A DNA stretch of 64,000 bases from Leptospira perdikensis (GTDB taxonomy: Bacteria; Spirochaetota; Leptospiria; Leptospirales; Leptospiraceae), in contig NZ_RQGA01000003.1 in the NCBI RefSeq assembly GCF_004769575.1, positions 558,001 through 622,000 on the forward strand. The letters run 5' to 3'. The notes under the pieces were generated by a model. It worked only from the letters and a program-made list of their open reading frames with translations, made no database searches and was not told where the DNA came from. Position numbers and translations under genes: made by a program. Positions 44,995-54,803 of the stretch are shown here, in pieces (positions within the stretch are counted from its first letter, which is position 1; the number at the start of each line of letters is the position of its first letter).

Positions 44995-46647
44995 TTAATC
45001 TCTTTGGATTAAACTTGGATGGTATCCATCTGGTGCTTCAAATCCTAAAAGATCCATCATTGTTGCCGCAACATTGGCAAGACCTTTCTCTTTTAAGTTT
45101 TGATTGAGTTTGATTTTACCTTTAGGATCATAAAGAACAAATTGTACAGGGTTTAGTGTATGGCTAGTTTTAGGAACTGGTTTCCCATCTTTTGATGTCT
45201 CAGCGGTTCCTTTTTTGGTAAGCTGGTACATCTCATCTGCGTTACCATGATCGGCTGTAATACATAGAACTGTTCCTGTTTCATCACAGATTTTTTTGAT
45301 TCTATCTAAACATATGTCCAGATACTCCAATCCACGAACAGTAGCATCCATATTTCCCGTATGCCCCACCATATCTCCGTTAGCATAATTGACTCTGAGG
45401 AATGGAAATTTATGGGATGTTAGAGCAAGTACAAGATTGTCCGTAATTTCCTTTGCTTTCATTTCTGGTTTTTGGTCAAAGGGGATGATGTCTGATTTCA
45501 CTTCTTCATAAGTTTCTAAAGTTTGATTGAAGTATCCAGAGCGGTTTCCATTCCAAAAAAAGGTTACATGTCCATATTTTTGTGTTTCAGAAAGCGCATA
45601 TTGAGCAACTCCTTCGTTAGCAAAGTATTCACCCATAGTTCGATCAATGGTGGGAGGAGCAACTAAGTATTGTTTGGGGATGAAAAGGTCTCCATCATAT
45701 TGCATCATACCTGCAAATTCAACTTTCGGGAATCGTTTTCTTTTGAAATTAGTTAATGAATCTTCTGTAAATGCTCTTGAAATTTCGATGGCACGATCAC
45801 CTCGGAAATTAAAAAATACTACAGAGTCATTGTCTTCTATTTTACCAACGGGTTTCCCATTGGAATCTCCAACAACAAATCCTGGCAAATACTGATCAAT
45901 AACGGATGGATTTTCTTTTCTAAATGTTTCAATGGCTTCTTTTGCTGACGGGAAGATGCGGCCTTCTCCTTCGACATGGTGGTTCCAACCTCTTTCTACC
46001 ATAGACCAATCAGCATCATAACGATCCATGGTGAGTTCCATTCGTCCACCACCAGAAGCAATAAGAATATCGATTCCTTGTTTCCGATAAGAATCTAAAT
46101 ATTCTTCAAAAGGATTTAAATACTCTAACGCTGATTTTTCGGGAACATCTCTTCCATCGAGAAGGATATGGAGCCTTATCTTTTTGATATTTTCTTTGAT
46201 AGCATTGTCTATCATTGCTTTTAGGTGATCGATATGGCTATGGACATTTCCATCTGAGAACAAACCAAGAAAATGAAATGTTGATTGGTTGGATTTACAA
46301 TTGGAAATGAACTTCTTCCAAATGGGACCTACAAACAAACTCCCGTTCTCTATCGATTGGGATACTAACTTGGCTCCTTGATCAAAAATCCTTCCGGATC
46401 CTAGAACATTATGACCAACTTCCGAATTACCCATATCATCATCACTAGGCATGCCAACTGCAGTTCCATGCGCTTTTAATAAAACGGTGGGATAAGTTTT
46501 CCAAAGTCCCTTAAGGACAGGCATTTGGGCTTTGGCAACGGCATTTCCGTTTTCATATCCTTTTTCTGTAAACCCAACTCCATCCAAGACGATGAGTAAT
46601 ACTTGTTTGGTTAATGAACCATTTGGATTTTTTTTAAGAGTTAACAT
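44995..46647 (-). CDS. gpmI: 2,3-bisphosphoglycerate-independent phosphoglycerate mutase
   Basis: 550 residues. [10 protein letters not shown] metal-binding start, [17 protein letters not shown] with the catalytic Ser, [56 protein letters not shown] and [11 protein letters not shown] cover all GpmI signatures. It interconverts 3- and 2-phosphoglycerate with two Mn ions in glycolysis. It lies in the run between a lipoprotein and a beta-lactamase-fold gene with which it has no obvious functional link. Confidence 0.96.
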   Translation of the reverse strand: MLTLKKNPNGSLTKQVLLIVLDGVGFTEKGYENGNAVAKAQMPVLKGLWKTYPTVLLKAHGTAVGMPSDDDMGNSEVGHNVLGSGRIFDQGAKLVSQSIENGSLFVGPIWKKFISNCKSNQSTFHFLGLFSDGNVHSHIDHLKAMIDNAIKENIKKIRLHILLDGRDVPEKSALEYLNPFEEYLDSYRKQGIDILIASGGGRMELTMDRYDADWSMVERGWNHHVEGEGRIFPSAKEAIETFRKENPSVIDQYLPGFVVGDSNGKPVGKIEDNDSVVFFNFRGDRAIEISRAFTEDSLTNFKRKRFPKVEFAGMMQYDGDLFIPKQYLVAPPTIDRTMGEYFANEGVAQYALSETQKYGHVTFFWNGNRSGYFNQTLETYEEVKSDIIPFDQKPEMKAKEITDNLVLALTSHKFPFLRVNYANGDMVGHTGNMDATVRGLEYLDICLDRIKKICDETGTVLCITADHGNADEMYQLTKKGTAETSKDGKPVPKTSHTLNPVQFVLYDPKGKIKLNQNLKEKGLANVAATMMDLLGFEAPDGYHPSLIQRD

Positions 46648-46682
46648 AAATTAGATTCCCCTGTCTTTTTCCACTTTGAGAT

Positions 46683-48044
46683 TTATTGAAGATTTTGCAA
46701 CTGGAAGATATCAAAAGGTGTTAGTTCAACTGAACTTGGTATGGGATTGAGAAGGACGTTCCCAAGGTTAGAGTCGTAAACATAAATCCCTGGTCGGGTG
46801 AAATCCGTAGATCCCACCAAAAGTTTTCCTTCGCTTGTGAGGAGTAAACCTGAGAGACTAATCCCAATGTTACCTGGAATTTGTAAAAGAGTTCCAATCC
46901 GTTCACCGGTTCTTGGACGAAAGGCTTGGACCGTTTTTGTAAATCCGGAGTCAAGGACAGCTGCAAATCCCAATTCTTCATTTTTAATTTGGAAGGCAAG
47001 GATATCACCACCTGCGTTTTCTTCTGCAAAGAGGCGGCTCGGATGGAATTGGCGAGTGCTCAAACGAAATGCAATGATTCCTGCATCAATTTGTGAAATA
47101 AACCCAACTCTCCCCACACAAGAGAATACCAAATACGGCTCCCCGAACAAATTTACTTTTTGGATTTTGGAACTTGGATTTCTGTAAGGAAGAGTATAAA
47201 CAGTTCTAATTTGATTTAGATCCATATCTATTTCCACAAGATAAGAATCTGAGTTAGGTGGCAAATACCCCGACACATCATTTCGATCCAATCGTTGTAA
47301 CAGAATAAATAAACTGGTCCCATCTTGGATCATATAAGAAGATTCAACAGAACTATCTGGAATTCCAGAAGTAGAAAATGTTTCTCGTAGTGACGTAAAA
47401 GAGACACCTCCAATTTTTGTTCCGTTCGTTCTGGAATAAATAGCCAGTTCGTCAGAATTGTATAAACTTATAAAATATTTGTCGTTCCAGACAGAAATGT
47501 CTTGGGGATTTTTACCTTGACCTACACTGAACTCTTGTTCGGTGAGAAAACCTAGTTGCGGGTTTAAAACCTGAATGCTATCGCGATTCAATCGATTGAC
47601 GATGAACACTCTATCGTTTGTATACCTTCCCACTGCATCCGAATGGATTGGGATTGAAGTAGGAAAGGTTGTAAATGAGTTTGGTTCAAAAGTTTTGAAT
47701 CGTCCACCACTCGCAAAGTCCGAAGTGACAACACCAACCGAAGTGGGGGATGCCGATAAAAATAAGAACTGGAATAAACTTGGTTTTTCAATTTCCAACT
47801 GAGCACACTGCAAATGGAAAAACATAAATAATAAAGTGAAACTTTTGCGATTTATATGTAATGCGTATATTCCCCGGAAAGGCTTATAAAAGTAGGCCGT
47901 ATATATACGTGCGAATATACGAATAGCGTATATTTCCCGCAATGGTTTATATCTGAAACCCAACAAAATTGCCGCAAATATCCGCATTGCGAATTTAATC
48001 CCATGTTTCCTGGAGGTAACGAATCCAATCTTATTTGTGTTCAT
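46683..48044 (-). CDS. Lipoprotein with beta-propeller-like repeats, paired with TonB-dependent receptor
   Basis: 453 residues in total, but the signal sequence and lipobox (SFTLLFMFFHLQC) appear only at about residues 68-80. The ~65 residues before include a 21-residue tandem repeat and look non-native. The start is set by the overlapping TAATG with the receptor gene. The mature part (about 80-453) has repeating blade-like strands (VFIVNRLNRDSIQVLNPQLG, ELAIYSRTNGTKIGGVSF) like YncE/NHL propellers. It would sit on the outer-membrane surface and may help load the receptor. No enzyme motif. Confidence 0.7.
   Translation of the reverse strand: MNTNKIGFVTSRKHGIKFAMRIFAAILLGFRYKPLREIYAIRIFARIYTAYFYKPFRGIYALHINRKSFTLLFMFFHLQCAQLEIEKPSLFQFLFLSASPTSVGVVTSDFASGGRFKTFEPNSFTTFPTSIPIHSDAVGRYTNDRVFIVNRLNRDSIQVLNPQLGFLTEQEFSVGQGKNPQDISVWNDKYFISLYNSDELAIYSRTNGTKIGGVSFTSLRETFSTSGIPDSSVESSYMIQDGTSLFILLQRLDRNDVSGYLPPNSDSYLVEIDMDLNQIRTVYTLPYRNPSSKIQKVNLFGEPYLVFSCVGRVGFISQIDAGIIAFRLSTRQFHPSRLFAEENAGGDILAFQIKNEELGFAAVLDSGFTKTVQAFRPRTGERIGTLLQIPGNIGISLSGLLLTSEGKLLVGSTDFTRPGIYVYDSNLGNVLLNPIPSSVELTPFDIFQLQNLQ
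47863..47988 (-). repeat. 63-bp in-frame tandem repeat in the lipoprotein gene
   Basis: Two adjacent 63-bp units starting GCGTATATT encode 21-residue repeats (AMRIFAAILLGFRYKPLREI, AIRIFARIYTAYFYKPFRGI; Y follows each). Thirteen of 21 residues agree. The DNA is rich in CGTATAT palindromes, unlike the neighbours. It lies before the lipoprotein signal sequence. Confidence 0.7.
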
Positions 48045-50113
48045 TAGAATCTGTAACTCCCTGTAAAATAGTAACTGCGGCCGGGTAGTGGATATCCTAC
48101 CAAATCTTCAACTCGTTTGTCTGAAAGGTTACGAACTTCAAATCCTAAAATCAATTCGTTTCCTGTTTCTAAATTTTTATAAGGTATGTATTGGATATAA
48201 AGGTTCCAGAACTGTCTAGCCGGCAAATATCCTAAATATTCATTGGTTCGGTCTCTGAAATTGGCGCCAATGTATTGGTACTCCAATCCAATTTCTCCAA
48301 AATCTTTAAAAAAAGCGAGTAAGGCACTTCCTTGGCTTTTAGAACGTAGCGGAAGGTACTTCCCATTTAACGCCGGTGATTCGGAGTAGTTTTTTGCATC
48401 TTGGTATGTATAATTAAAATTAAATTTAACTCCTTTGTTCCAAATCACATTGTGACTTGTTTCTAAACCGCGGATGAGAGCTTGGTCAACGTTTTCAGGC
48501 CTAAGTGTAAATTGTGAGTTCGGTAAAAACAAAATCATGTCATAAATTCGTTTTTGAAAAATGGAAACATCCGATTGTATTTTCCAATTGGTAAAAGGTT
48601 TTGCGTGTAAATAAAACCCAAAGTCTCCATTCCTACTTTGTTCTGGTCGTAACTTAGTATTCCCTACAATACTTCCACGTTCTCCAAATAACTCTAAAAA
48701 GGTGGGAATTCGAAAGTCCTTACTGATATTAGCAAGTGTTCCAAATTCCCAATTTTCTTTTTTGATCCAAACAATTTTAATTCCAAAACTTGGATTGGTG
48801 AATGCCTGTTTTACATAAAAAACATCATTGAGTGGATCGAGTAGTTGGTTACGAACACTGGTTTCATCTTTTCCAAACCTGTCTGTAAATCGTTCCCAGC
48901 GAATTTGTGGGACCAAAAAAAGTCGGTTGGAAAAAAGTCTGATTTCATCCTGGAAAGTGGCACTCAAAGTATCTCGACGTTTTTTAGGTTCTTTCCTTTC
49001 TGTTTCGTGGTTGTATCTTTTTTCGTATCTTGTAAAGAACTCTTGTTCCGTTTGAAAAGAGGTTCGAATCACTTGATTGTATTCTAATAAATACAAAGTC
49101 GGCGATAGTTGGAATCCGTATTGATTTGTTTTCGTAAATGCATTCGGTGTTCCGTAACTAAATTCAGATTTAGGATCGAAAAAATCATCTTTAGAAAAAT
49201 TGCCGTAAGCTTTTGTTTCGAGTGTTAGGTTCTGTAAAAGAAATTCATTGGTTTCTGTTGTGATGGCAGAAGAGAGTTTACTAAAAACCCGTTCTACTGC
49301 GACAGTTTGTCTATTTCCAGGACCAGGTAACCCTTGTTTTCTGTGAATATAATCGTTTAGTAGATTAACTTTAGTTTTTCCGAATTCGAACGAGAGGTTT
49401 CCTGTAAATCCTGTTTTTCTAAATTGAGCATTCCTGCGCGTGTCTATTGTATCATCGTAAGTATTAAATAAAACAGTTCCTTTGTTATTGAGATAACTAA
49501 AGTTTTGATCAGATGTTTCTTGAAGGGCCTGTATAAAATAAGAACCACCTGCAAATTGGTCCATATGTGTAACACTGGCTTTCGCAGTTTTAAAACTTCC
49601 TCCCATTAAATTGATTCGAGTGACAGGTTTGTCTATTTTAGATTTTGAAACTAAATTGATGGATCCTCCAATAGAAGATCCAGAAAATCCGGCAGGGGTT
49701 CCTGATTTATAAATTTCAATTTTTTCTAAGTTATCAAATGGTAGGTCGGCTAAATTGATTTCACCACCCATAGAGTTGTTGATGGGAACCCCATTCCAAT
49801 AGATTCTTGTTTGGTTAGGATTGGTTCCTCGCAAAGAAAGAGTGGAGTAGGAACCAAGTCCTCCGTATTGTCTGACCCGAACACCGGCTTCTCGGTTTAA
49901 TACGTCCGGTAAACTCATGTAACGCGTGTTTGTTTGTTTTAGGTCGATTTCTTTTTGAAATCCTGTTGGGTTTTTTGCAAAATTAGAATTTTTTGACTGG
50001 TTATCTACACCGGCCCGAATCTCCACTTCTTTTATATCTTTGTTTTGTGCGAGTAAACTAATAGGACCAAAACTGAGACAAAGGAGAATGGATAATTTGA
50101 AATTAGAAAGCAT
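48044..50113 (-). CDS. TonB-dependent outer-membrane receptor (BtuB-like layout)
   Basis: 689 residues. Signal peptide (about 1-22, ISLLAQ), then a TonB-box-like stretch KEVEIRAG, plug domain about 60-165 (RYMSLPDVLNREAGVRVRQYGGL, SLRGTNPNQTRIYWNGVPINN, IEIYKSGTPAGFSGSSIGGS), then a 22-strand-type barrel ending in aromatic ...YYFTGSYRF. It takes up a large ligand such as cobalamin, a siderophore or a glycan. No cobalamin riboswitch-like structure precedes it. Its stop overlaps the lipoprotein start by one base (TAATG). The first gene of the run, divergent from a PfkB kinase. Confidence 0.92.
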   Translation of the reverse strand: MLSNFKLSILLCLSFGPISLLAQNKDIKEVEIRAGVDNQSKNSNFAKNPTGFQKEIDLKQTNTRYMSLPDVLNREAGVRVRQYGGLGSYSTLSLRGTNPNQTRIYWNGVPINNSMGGEINLADLPFDNLEKIEIYKSGTPAGFSGSSIGGSINLVSKSKIDKPVTRINLMGGSFKTAKASVTHMDQFAGGSYFIQALQETSDQNFSYLNNKGTVLFNTYDDTIDTRRNAQFRKTGFTGNLSFEFGKTKVNLLNDYIHRKQGLPGPGNRQTVAVERVFSKLSSAITTETNEFLLQNLTLETKAYGNFSKDDFFDPKSEFSYGTPNAFTKTNQYGFQLSPTLYLLEYNQVIRTSFQTEQEFFTRYEKRYNHETERKEPKKRRDTLSATFQDEIRLFSNRLFLVPQIRWERFTDRFGKDETSVRNQLLDPLNDVFYVKQAFTNPSFGIKIVWIKKENWEFGTLANISKDFRIPTFLELFGERGSIVGNTKLRPEQSRNGDFGFYLHAKPFTNWKIQSDVSIFQKRIYDMILFLPNSQFTLRPENVDQALIRGLETSHNVIWNKGVKFNFNYTYQDAKNYSESPALNGKYLPLRSKSQGSALLAFFKDFGEIGLEYQYIGANFRDRTNEYLGYLPARQFWNLYIQYIPYKNLETGNELILGFEVRNLSDKRVEDLVGYPLPGRSYYFTGSYRF

Positions 50114-50195
50114 GGAGCCGTATTTTCTCAGTACCTACCAAACTGAAACATGAAAATTGAGTGTCAATTCCCTAAAGGAAAAAAGCATTGTCCCC

Positions 50196-51197
50196 ATGAA
50201 GCATTACGACGTATTCGGCGTAGGGAACGCCCTGGTAGATATTATTGCCTTTATTGATCCCAATTTTTTACAAAAACAAAATATCACCAAAGGTGTGATG
50301 ACCCTTGTAGATGAATCTAGACAAGGTCAAATTCTTGCCGACCTACACGATGAAAAGAAAGAACTTCGCTCTGGTGGAAGTGCTGCGAACACTATGATCG
50401 CAATTGCAAACTCTGGAGGAACATGTTGTTATACGGGAAAAGTCACTCATGATACTTATGGTGAATTTTATAAAAAAGACATGGAAGATGCAGGTGTTTT
50501 ATTTGAAACCACTCCTGACGTAAATGGCCACACTGGCACTTGTGTTGTGTTGACCACTCCTGATGCCGAAAGAACTATGCTTACCAATCTTGCCATTTCC
50601 ACATCACTTGCACCTACTGATATTGATGTAAATAACCTTAAAAAAAGCAAATTTGTTTATGTGGAAGGTTATTTATGGGATGGAGATTCCACAAAAAAAG
50701 CAAGTGAACTCACAATGAAGTTGGCGAAAGAAAACAATGTAAAAGTTTCTTTTACTTATAGTGATCCTTTTTGTGTGAATCGTTCTAGAGACGAATTTAT
50801 CCATCTAACAAAAGAATATGTAGATGTTGTTTTTTGTAATACAGAAGAAGGTTTAGCTCTTAGTGGAGCAAAAAACGCAGAAGACGCTGTTGAGTATATC
50901 GCCAAACTTTGCCCATTAGTGTTTATGACTGCGGGTAAAGAAGGTGCTTATGTTGCTGAAAATGGCGTCATTACTTTGGTTCCTGGTTTCCCAGTAAAAC
51001 CTATTGATACAACAGGGGCAGGGGATGCTTTTGCTGCTGGAGTATTGTATGGACTGACTCAAGGATACTCTGCACAAAAATCAGCGCGTTGGGGAAACTA
51101 TGTTGCTTCTCGCATTGTTTGTGAGGTAGGTCCTCGTTTGTCTGTTCGCCTTATGGGAAGACAAGACGAAATTTTAGACGGGTTCAAAGATAAATAA
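50196..51197 (+). CDS. PfkB-family carbohydrate/adenosine kinase
   Basis: 333 residues from MKHYDVFGVGNALVDIIAFID, the usual first strand of the family; a TTG 13 codons upstream is possible because no strong ribosome-binding site marks either. ELRSGGSAANTMIAIANSGGT is PfkB motif 1, and PIDTTGAGDAFAAGVLYGL is motif 2 with the catalytic Asp. The pattern is close to adenosine kinase/ribokinase-like members found next to nucleotide salvage genes, but the substrate is not certain. Single gene in its transcript. Confidence 0.9.
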   Translation: MKHYDVFGVGNALVDIIAFIDPNFLQKQNITKGVMTLVDESRQGQILADLHDEKKELRSGGSAANTMIAIANSGGTCCYTGKVTHDTYGEFYKKDMEDAGVLFETTPDVNGHTGTCVVLTTPDAERTMLTNLAISTSLAPTDIDVNNLKKSKFVYVEGYLWDGDSTKKASELTMKLAKENNVKVSFTYSDPFCVNRSRDEFIHLTKEYVDVVFCNTEEGLALSGAKNAEDAVEYIAKLCPLVFMTAGKEGAYVAENGVITLVPGFPVKPIDTTGAGDAFAAGVLYGLTQGYSAQKSARWGNYVASRIVCEVGPRLSVRLMGRQDEILDGFKDK

Positions 51198-51200
51198 GAT

Positions 51201-51599
51201 TTATTGAATTTTTTTCGAATCCTCCCAAAGGGTTTGAATTTTCTCCGCAATCTCAAGAGGGGCAAAGGGTTTTTCAATCACACCGATGCCTCCTCTTTTT
51301 TGGTATTCTAGAATTTCATTTTTTAAAACACGAGATGTCATAAAGGCTACAGGGATCTCTTTGGTTTCTGGAAAAATTTTTAATTCTTCAATAAGTTCCA
51401 TCCCATTCATACCAGGCATCAGCACATCTAACAAGATCAAGTCGGGCTGTAAGATGATAGCCTTGTGTAAACCTTCTGGTCCAGTTTTGGCAAAACTAAC
51501 CTGGTAAGGTGAGTTGAATTCCAAGGCAATTCGTAGAATTTCTACTATATCTTCTTCGTCTTCAACAATTAACACATGTTTTAAGGTAGATTCTGTCAT
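51201..51599 (-). CDS. Stand-alone response regulator receiver
   Basis: 132 residues, only a receiver domain: HVLIVEDEEDIVEIL acidic pocket, DLILLDVLMPGMNG phosphoacceptor Asp, AFMTSRVLK and the Lys in VIEKPFAPLE. No output domain. It overlaps the histidine kinase gene by 4 nt, so it is the kinase's cognate partner, acting by protein contact or as a phosphorelay step. It converges on the PfkB gene with only 3 nt between stops. Confidence 0.94.
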   Translation of the reverse strand: MTESTLKHVLIVEDEEDIVEILRIALEFNSPYQVSFAKTGPEGLHKAIILQPDLILLDVLMPGMNGMELIEELKIFPETKEIPVAFMTSRVLKNEILEYQKRGGIGVIEKPFAPLEIAEKIQTLWEDSKKIQ

Positions 51600-53110
51600 T
51601 GGTCATATCCAGAAGGAATGGCTCCTGGTTTTACTATAGGAAATTCAATAGTAAAAACAGTTCCTTTGTCATCAGAGGTAAAAAATATTTTACCTTTCAT
51701 TGCTTCTACAAAACCTTTTGTAATCGATAGTCCAAGGCCTGATCCTCCTACTAATTTATCTTTCGGTGGTGCTCCTTGTGCAAACCTGTGAAATAATCTA
51801 GGTGCAAAATTGGGATCAATACCAGGACCATTATCTTTAATTAAAATTTCTGCGTGATTGTCTTTGGGAACTACAGTGATATATACTTCTGAAAATTTAG
51901 GTGTGTATTTCACTGCATTGGAGATTAGATTGGTGATACAATGATTCAACCTGTCTTCATCTACATAAACAGAAGTAGAAGGAAAGTTTTGATCATAATT
52001 TAATAATACATGGTATTGTTCTGCAAAGGTTCTCATCCCATCCACAGAACTTTGTAAGATTTCTTCCAATCTGTAGGTTCGAAATTTAAAATTAATATTT
52101 CCTGAATCTAAAGCTTCGATGTCGAGGAGATCTGTGACAAACCTCACGAGCCTTTGGGTATTTTTTCTGCAAATATTGAGTAGAGATTTGGTTTGGTTGG
52201 ATAGTTCGCCGGCAACACCTGCAAGGAGTAAGTCGATAGATCCTTTAATTGAAGTGAGGGGGGTTCGTAATTCGTGGCTTACCAAACTAATGAATTCATT
52301 TTTTAAGGCTTCGGCTTTTTTACGTTCTGTGATATTCCGAACGATAGCAAGAATGTCTTCCTCTCCCGTTTTAGTGAACCGAGCTTCAAAGTATTTTTCA
52401 CCGTCGTAGTCTTCGATTGAATACTCATAAGTTTTGGTTCCGCCAATTTCTAAAACTTGTTCTAAAATGGGTTCAATTTCGGAAAGTTTTCGTGTGGGAA
52501 ATAAATTTTCGATTCTTGTGAGTCGGATCCCTTTTCCTTCCTCACGGGAATCCCAACCTTTAAATTCAGGAAATTCTTTGTGATCAATCACTGATCCATC
52601 TTTATGAATTCCGTACAATTTGTCCGGTAAGGAACTTAGGATGGCTTTATTTTTGATAAGAACTTGGCTATAATTGTCCTTTGCATTTTTTTCAGATGTG
52701 ACTTCGGTTGCAATGACAATGGTGAAATTTTCCTGAGGGAAAACTTGTGTATCAAACCATCCTTTAGATTCCAAAAAGAACTCTCCATACCGGAATGGTT
52801 CCTTATTTTTGATGGCGTGTGCTAATTTTTTGCCAAATTCGGTAACATCGAGGTTGGGGAACAAATTCCAAATACTTTGCCCGAGCATCTGATTTGCAGT
52901 TTTTTCCACCATTGCTTCCGCAGAAGAATTCACATACGTGTAATTTCCTTCATTATCCAAGATAAAGACCGCATTGGCGCGAGTTTCCAGGATTTTGTCG
53001 AGATATTGTGGTACAAATTTGTGCCAATTCTGTTGCAGAAGTTGCTTTGCATCAAAAAAGCTATCTTCATCTTTGAAAAAGCTTTTGATTTTTTCCAGAA
53101 ATTCATTCAT
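51596..53110 (-). CDS. Cytoplasmic PAS-domain sensor histidine kinase
   Basis: 504 residues, no transmembrane helix. PAS at about 30-130 (ANAVFILDNEGNYTYVNSSAEAMVE), a second PAS at about 150-260, HisKA about 265-330 (LVSHELRTPLTSIKGSIDLLL), and HATPase about 375-490 with NLISNAVKYTP, DNGPGI and GGSGLGLSITKGF. It probably senses a cytosolic cue and phosphorylates the overlapping receiver. The ABC-transporter gene downstream is divergent, with a 32-nt gap. Confidence 0.94.
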   Translation of the reverse strand: MNEFLEKIKSFFKDEDSFFDAKQLLQQNWHKFVPQYLDKILETRANAVFILDNEGNYTYVNSSAEAMVEKTANQMLGQSIWNLFPNLDVTEFGKKLAHAIKNKEPFRYGEFFLESKGWFDTQVFPQENFTIVIATEVTSEKNAKDNYSQVLIKNKAILSSLPDKLYGIHKDGSVIDHKEFPEFKGWDSREEGKGIRLTRIENLFPTRKLSEIEPILEQVLEIGGTKTYEYSIEDYDGEKYFEARFTKTGEEDILAIVRNITERKKAEALKNEFISLVSHELRTPLTSIKGSIDLLLAGVAGELSNQTKSLLNICRKNTQRLVRFVTDLLDIEALDSGNINFKFRTYRLEEILQSSVDGMRTFAEQYHVLLNYDQNFPSTSVYVDEDRLNHCITNLISNAVKYTPKFSEVYITVVPKDNHAEILIKDNGPGIDPNFAPRLFHRFAQGAPPKDKLVGGSGLGLSITKGFVEAMKGKIFFTSDDKGTVFTIEFPIVKPGAIPSGYDQ

Positions 53111-53142
53111 AGGTGCAGGTATACTAAAACTAAACCAGAGTT

Positions 53143-54072
53143 ATGATTCAAGTCAGCAATTTATCCAAATTTTACGGCGAAAAACGAGCCATTTCAGGGC
53201 TCAATTTTAAATTAGAAAAAGGCGAAATAGTCGGTCTTTTGGGGCTTAACGGCGCCGGCAAAACCACTACCATTCGTATCCTTACTGGGTATTTGATCCC
53301 TAGTGCAGGGGATGCATCCATTGATGGAAAGTCAATCTTTGACTTTCCTTTGGAAGCCAAACAGAAAATAGGTTATCTTCCGGAGACTCCTCCTCTCTAC
53401 GAGGACATGACCATCACAGAGTATCTTACTTTTGTTGGTCGGATCAAAAAAATTGAGGAAACCAAACTTGGTTCTGAGATTGAAAAGGTTCTTACTAAAA
53501 CAAACCTTACTGCTGTTAAGGATAAGTTGATTGGAACCTTATCGCTTGGATTCCGTAAACGAGTGGGAATCGCACAAGCAATTTTGGGTGATCCTGAAAT
53601 TGTTATTATGGATGAACCCATATCGGGTCTTGATCCCAAACAAATTGTTGAGATACGAAATTTGATTAGAAGTCTCGCTGGTGATCATACAGTTCTTATT
53701 TCCAGTCATATCCTGACTGAGATTTATAAAACTTGTGATAAGTTTTTATTTTTACACAAAGGAAGTCTTAAACAGGAACTTTCTTTGTCTCGTTTAGAAG
53801 AAGAAATGAATCGACTTGCCGGATGGGAAGTGGGGCTTTCAGGAAAGAGTGCCGAAGAACTCCATACATTCGTAAAATCAGTGATAGGTGATGGTGACAG
53901 TGTAGTTGAACTTGGAACCAATAAAGAAGAAATTCAATTTTTGGTTAAAACCATTCATCCTAAACAATTTAAAGAATCCTTATTTTCAAAAGCGATGGCT
54001 TCTGGAATTCAAATCGAATCTTTAAAAAAACAAGAAGTGTCTTTGGAACAGATTTTTATGGAGAGAATATGA
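53143..54072 (+). CDS. ABC transporter ATP-binding protein (GldA-like)
   Basis: 309 residues. Walker [13 protein letters not shown], signature [14 protein letters not shown], Walker [14 protein letters not shown] and the H-loop ISSH. The C-terminal ~80 residues after the ATPase fit the GldA/NatA group. It powers the GldF/GldG-like membrane proteins encoded next. The four genes form one run by 4-nt overlaps and a 3-nt gap. In Bacteroidetes such ABC modules aid gliding; leptospires do not glide by that machinery, so the substrate is open. Confidence 0.9.
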   Translation: MIQVSNLSKFYGEKRAISGLNFKLEKGEIVGLLGLNGAGKTTTIRILTGYLIPSAGDASIDGKSIFDFPLEAKQKIGYLPETPPLYEDMTITEYLTFVGRIKKIEETKLGSEIEKVLTKTNLTAVKDKLIGTLSLGFRKRVGIAQAILGDPEIVIMDEPISGLDPKQIVEIRNLIRSLAGDHTVLISSHILTEIYKTCDKFLFLHKGSLKQELSLSRLEEEMNRLAGWEVGLSGKSAEELHTFVKSVIGDGDSVVELGTNKEEIQFLVKTIHPKQFKESLFSKAMASGIQIESLKKQEVSLEQIFMERI

Positions 54073-54800
54073 ACTGGCAAACGGCTGTTTGGATCTATAA
54101 AAAAGAATTACGATTATTTTTTGGAACTTATATGGGACCTTTGGTTCTTGGGGGAACTGCATTTCTCAATGCCCTTTTCGTAATGATTTTAAATTTTAAC
54201 GGTACTGCAAATTATGAAATTGCAACCTATATCACTTTTATTTCTTTTATGACAACTATCCTCATTGCAATGGTGATCATTTCTATGGGATCGATTGTGG
54301 AAGAACGAAACAAAGGAACTCTGGAATTACTTTTTACCTCTCCCATTACTGATTTGGAAATTGTATTTGGTAAATTCCTATTTGGTGTCACCGTTTGTGG
54401 GATCATCACTGTTTTTATCAATGGATTGTTTCCTTTGTTACTCTATTCTTTTTGGAAAGCTCCGTTTTATATGGTAGCTTCTGGTAGTGTAGGAGTATTT
54501 TTGTTAGGTGTTTTTACTTTCGCAATTGGGATGTTTGGTTCCAGTCTTGGGAAGAACCAAATGATATCTTTATTGATCTCGGTTCTTATTATTTTGACAC
54601 TTTGGGTGGTGGGATATTTCTCTCATCTATTCCAAGCAACCACAAGAAAAGTTCTATTTCATCTACATATCTTTTCTCACTTTGCTGCTTTTGCAAAGGG
54701 TGTGGTTCCATTGACTGGAATTGTGTTTTTCCTTAGCGGAACATTTTTGTTCTTATATCTTACCGTAAAGGTCTTGGAATCCAGGAGATGGAGGGGATAG
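54069..54800 (+). CDS. ABC transporter permease (GldF-like)
   Basis: 243 residues with six hydrophobic helices (ABC-2 type). [35 protein letters not shown] is the conserved cytoplasmic motif of ABC-2/GldF permeases. It sits in the inner membrane with the ATPase encoded just upstream (4-nt overlap). A 3-nt gap separates it from the GldG-like gene. Confidence 0.9.
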   Translation: MNWQTAVWIYKKELRLFFGTYMGPLVLGGTAFLNALFVMILNFNGTANYEIATYITFISFMTTILIAMVIISMGSIVEERNKGTLELLFTSPITDLEIVFGKFLFGVTVCGIITVFINGLFPLLLYSFWKAPFYMVASGSVGVFLLGVFTFAIGMFGSSLGKNQMISLLISVLIILTLWVVGYFSHLFQATTRKVLFHLHIFSHFAAFAKGVVPLTGIVFFLSGTFLFLYLTVKVLESRRWRG

Positions 54801-54803
54801 ACC

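Noticed and set aside
50114..50195. Cobalamin-type riboswitch upstream of the TonB-dependent receptor
   Set aside because: The gap to the divergent kinase gene is too short and shows no B12-box-like sequence.
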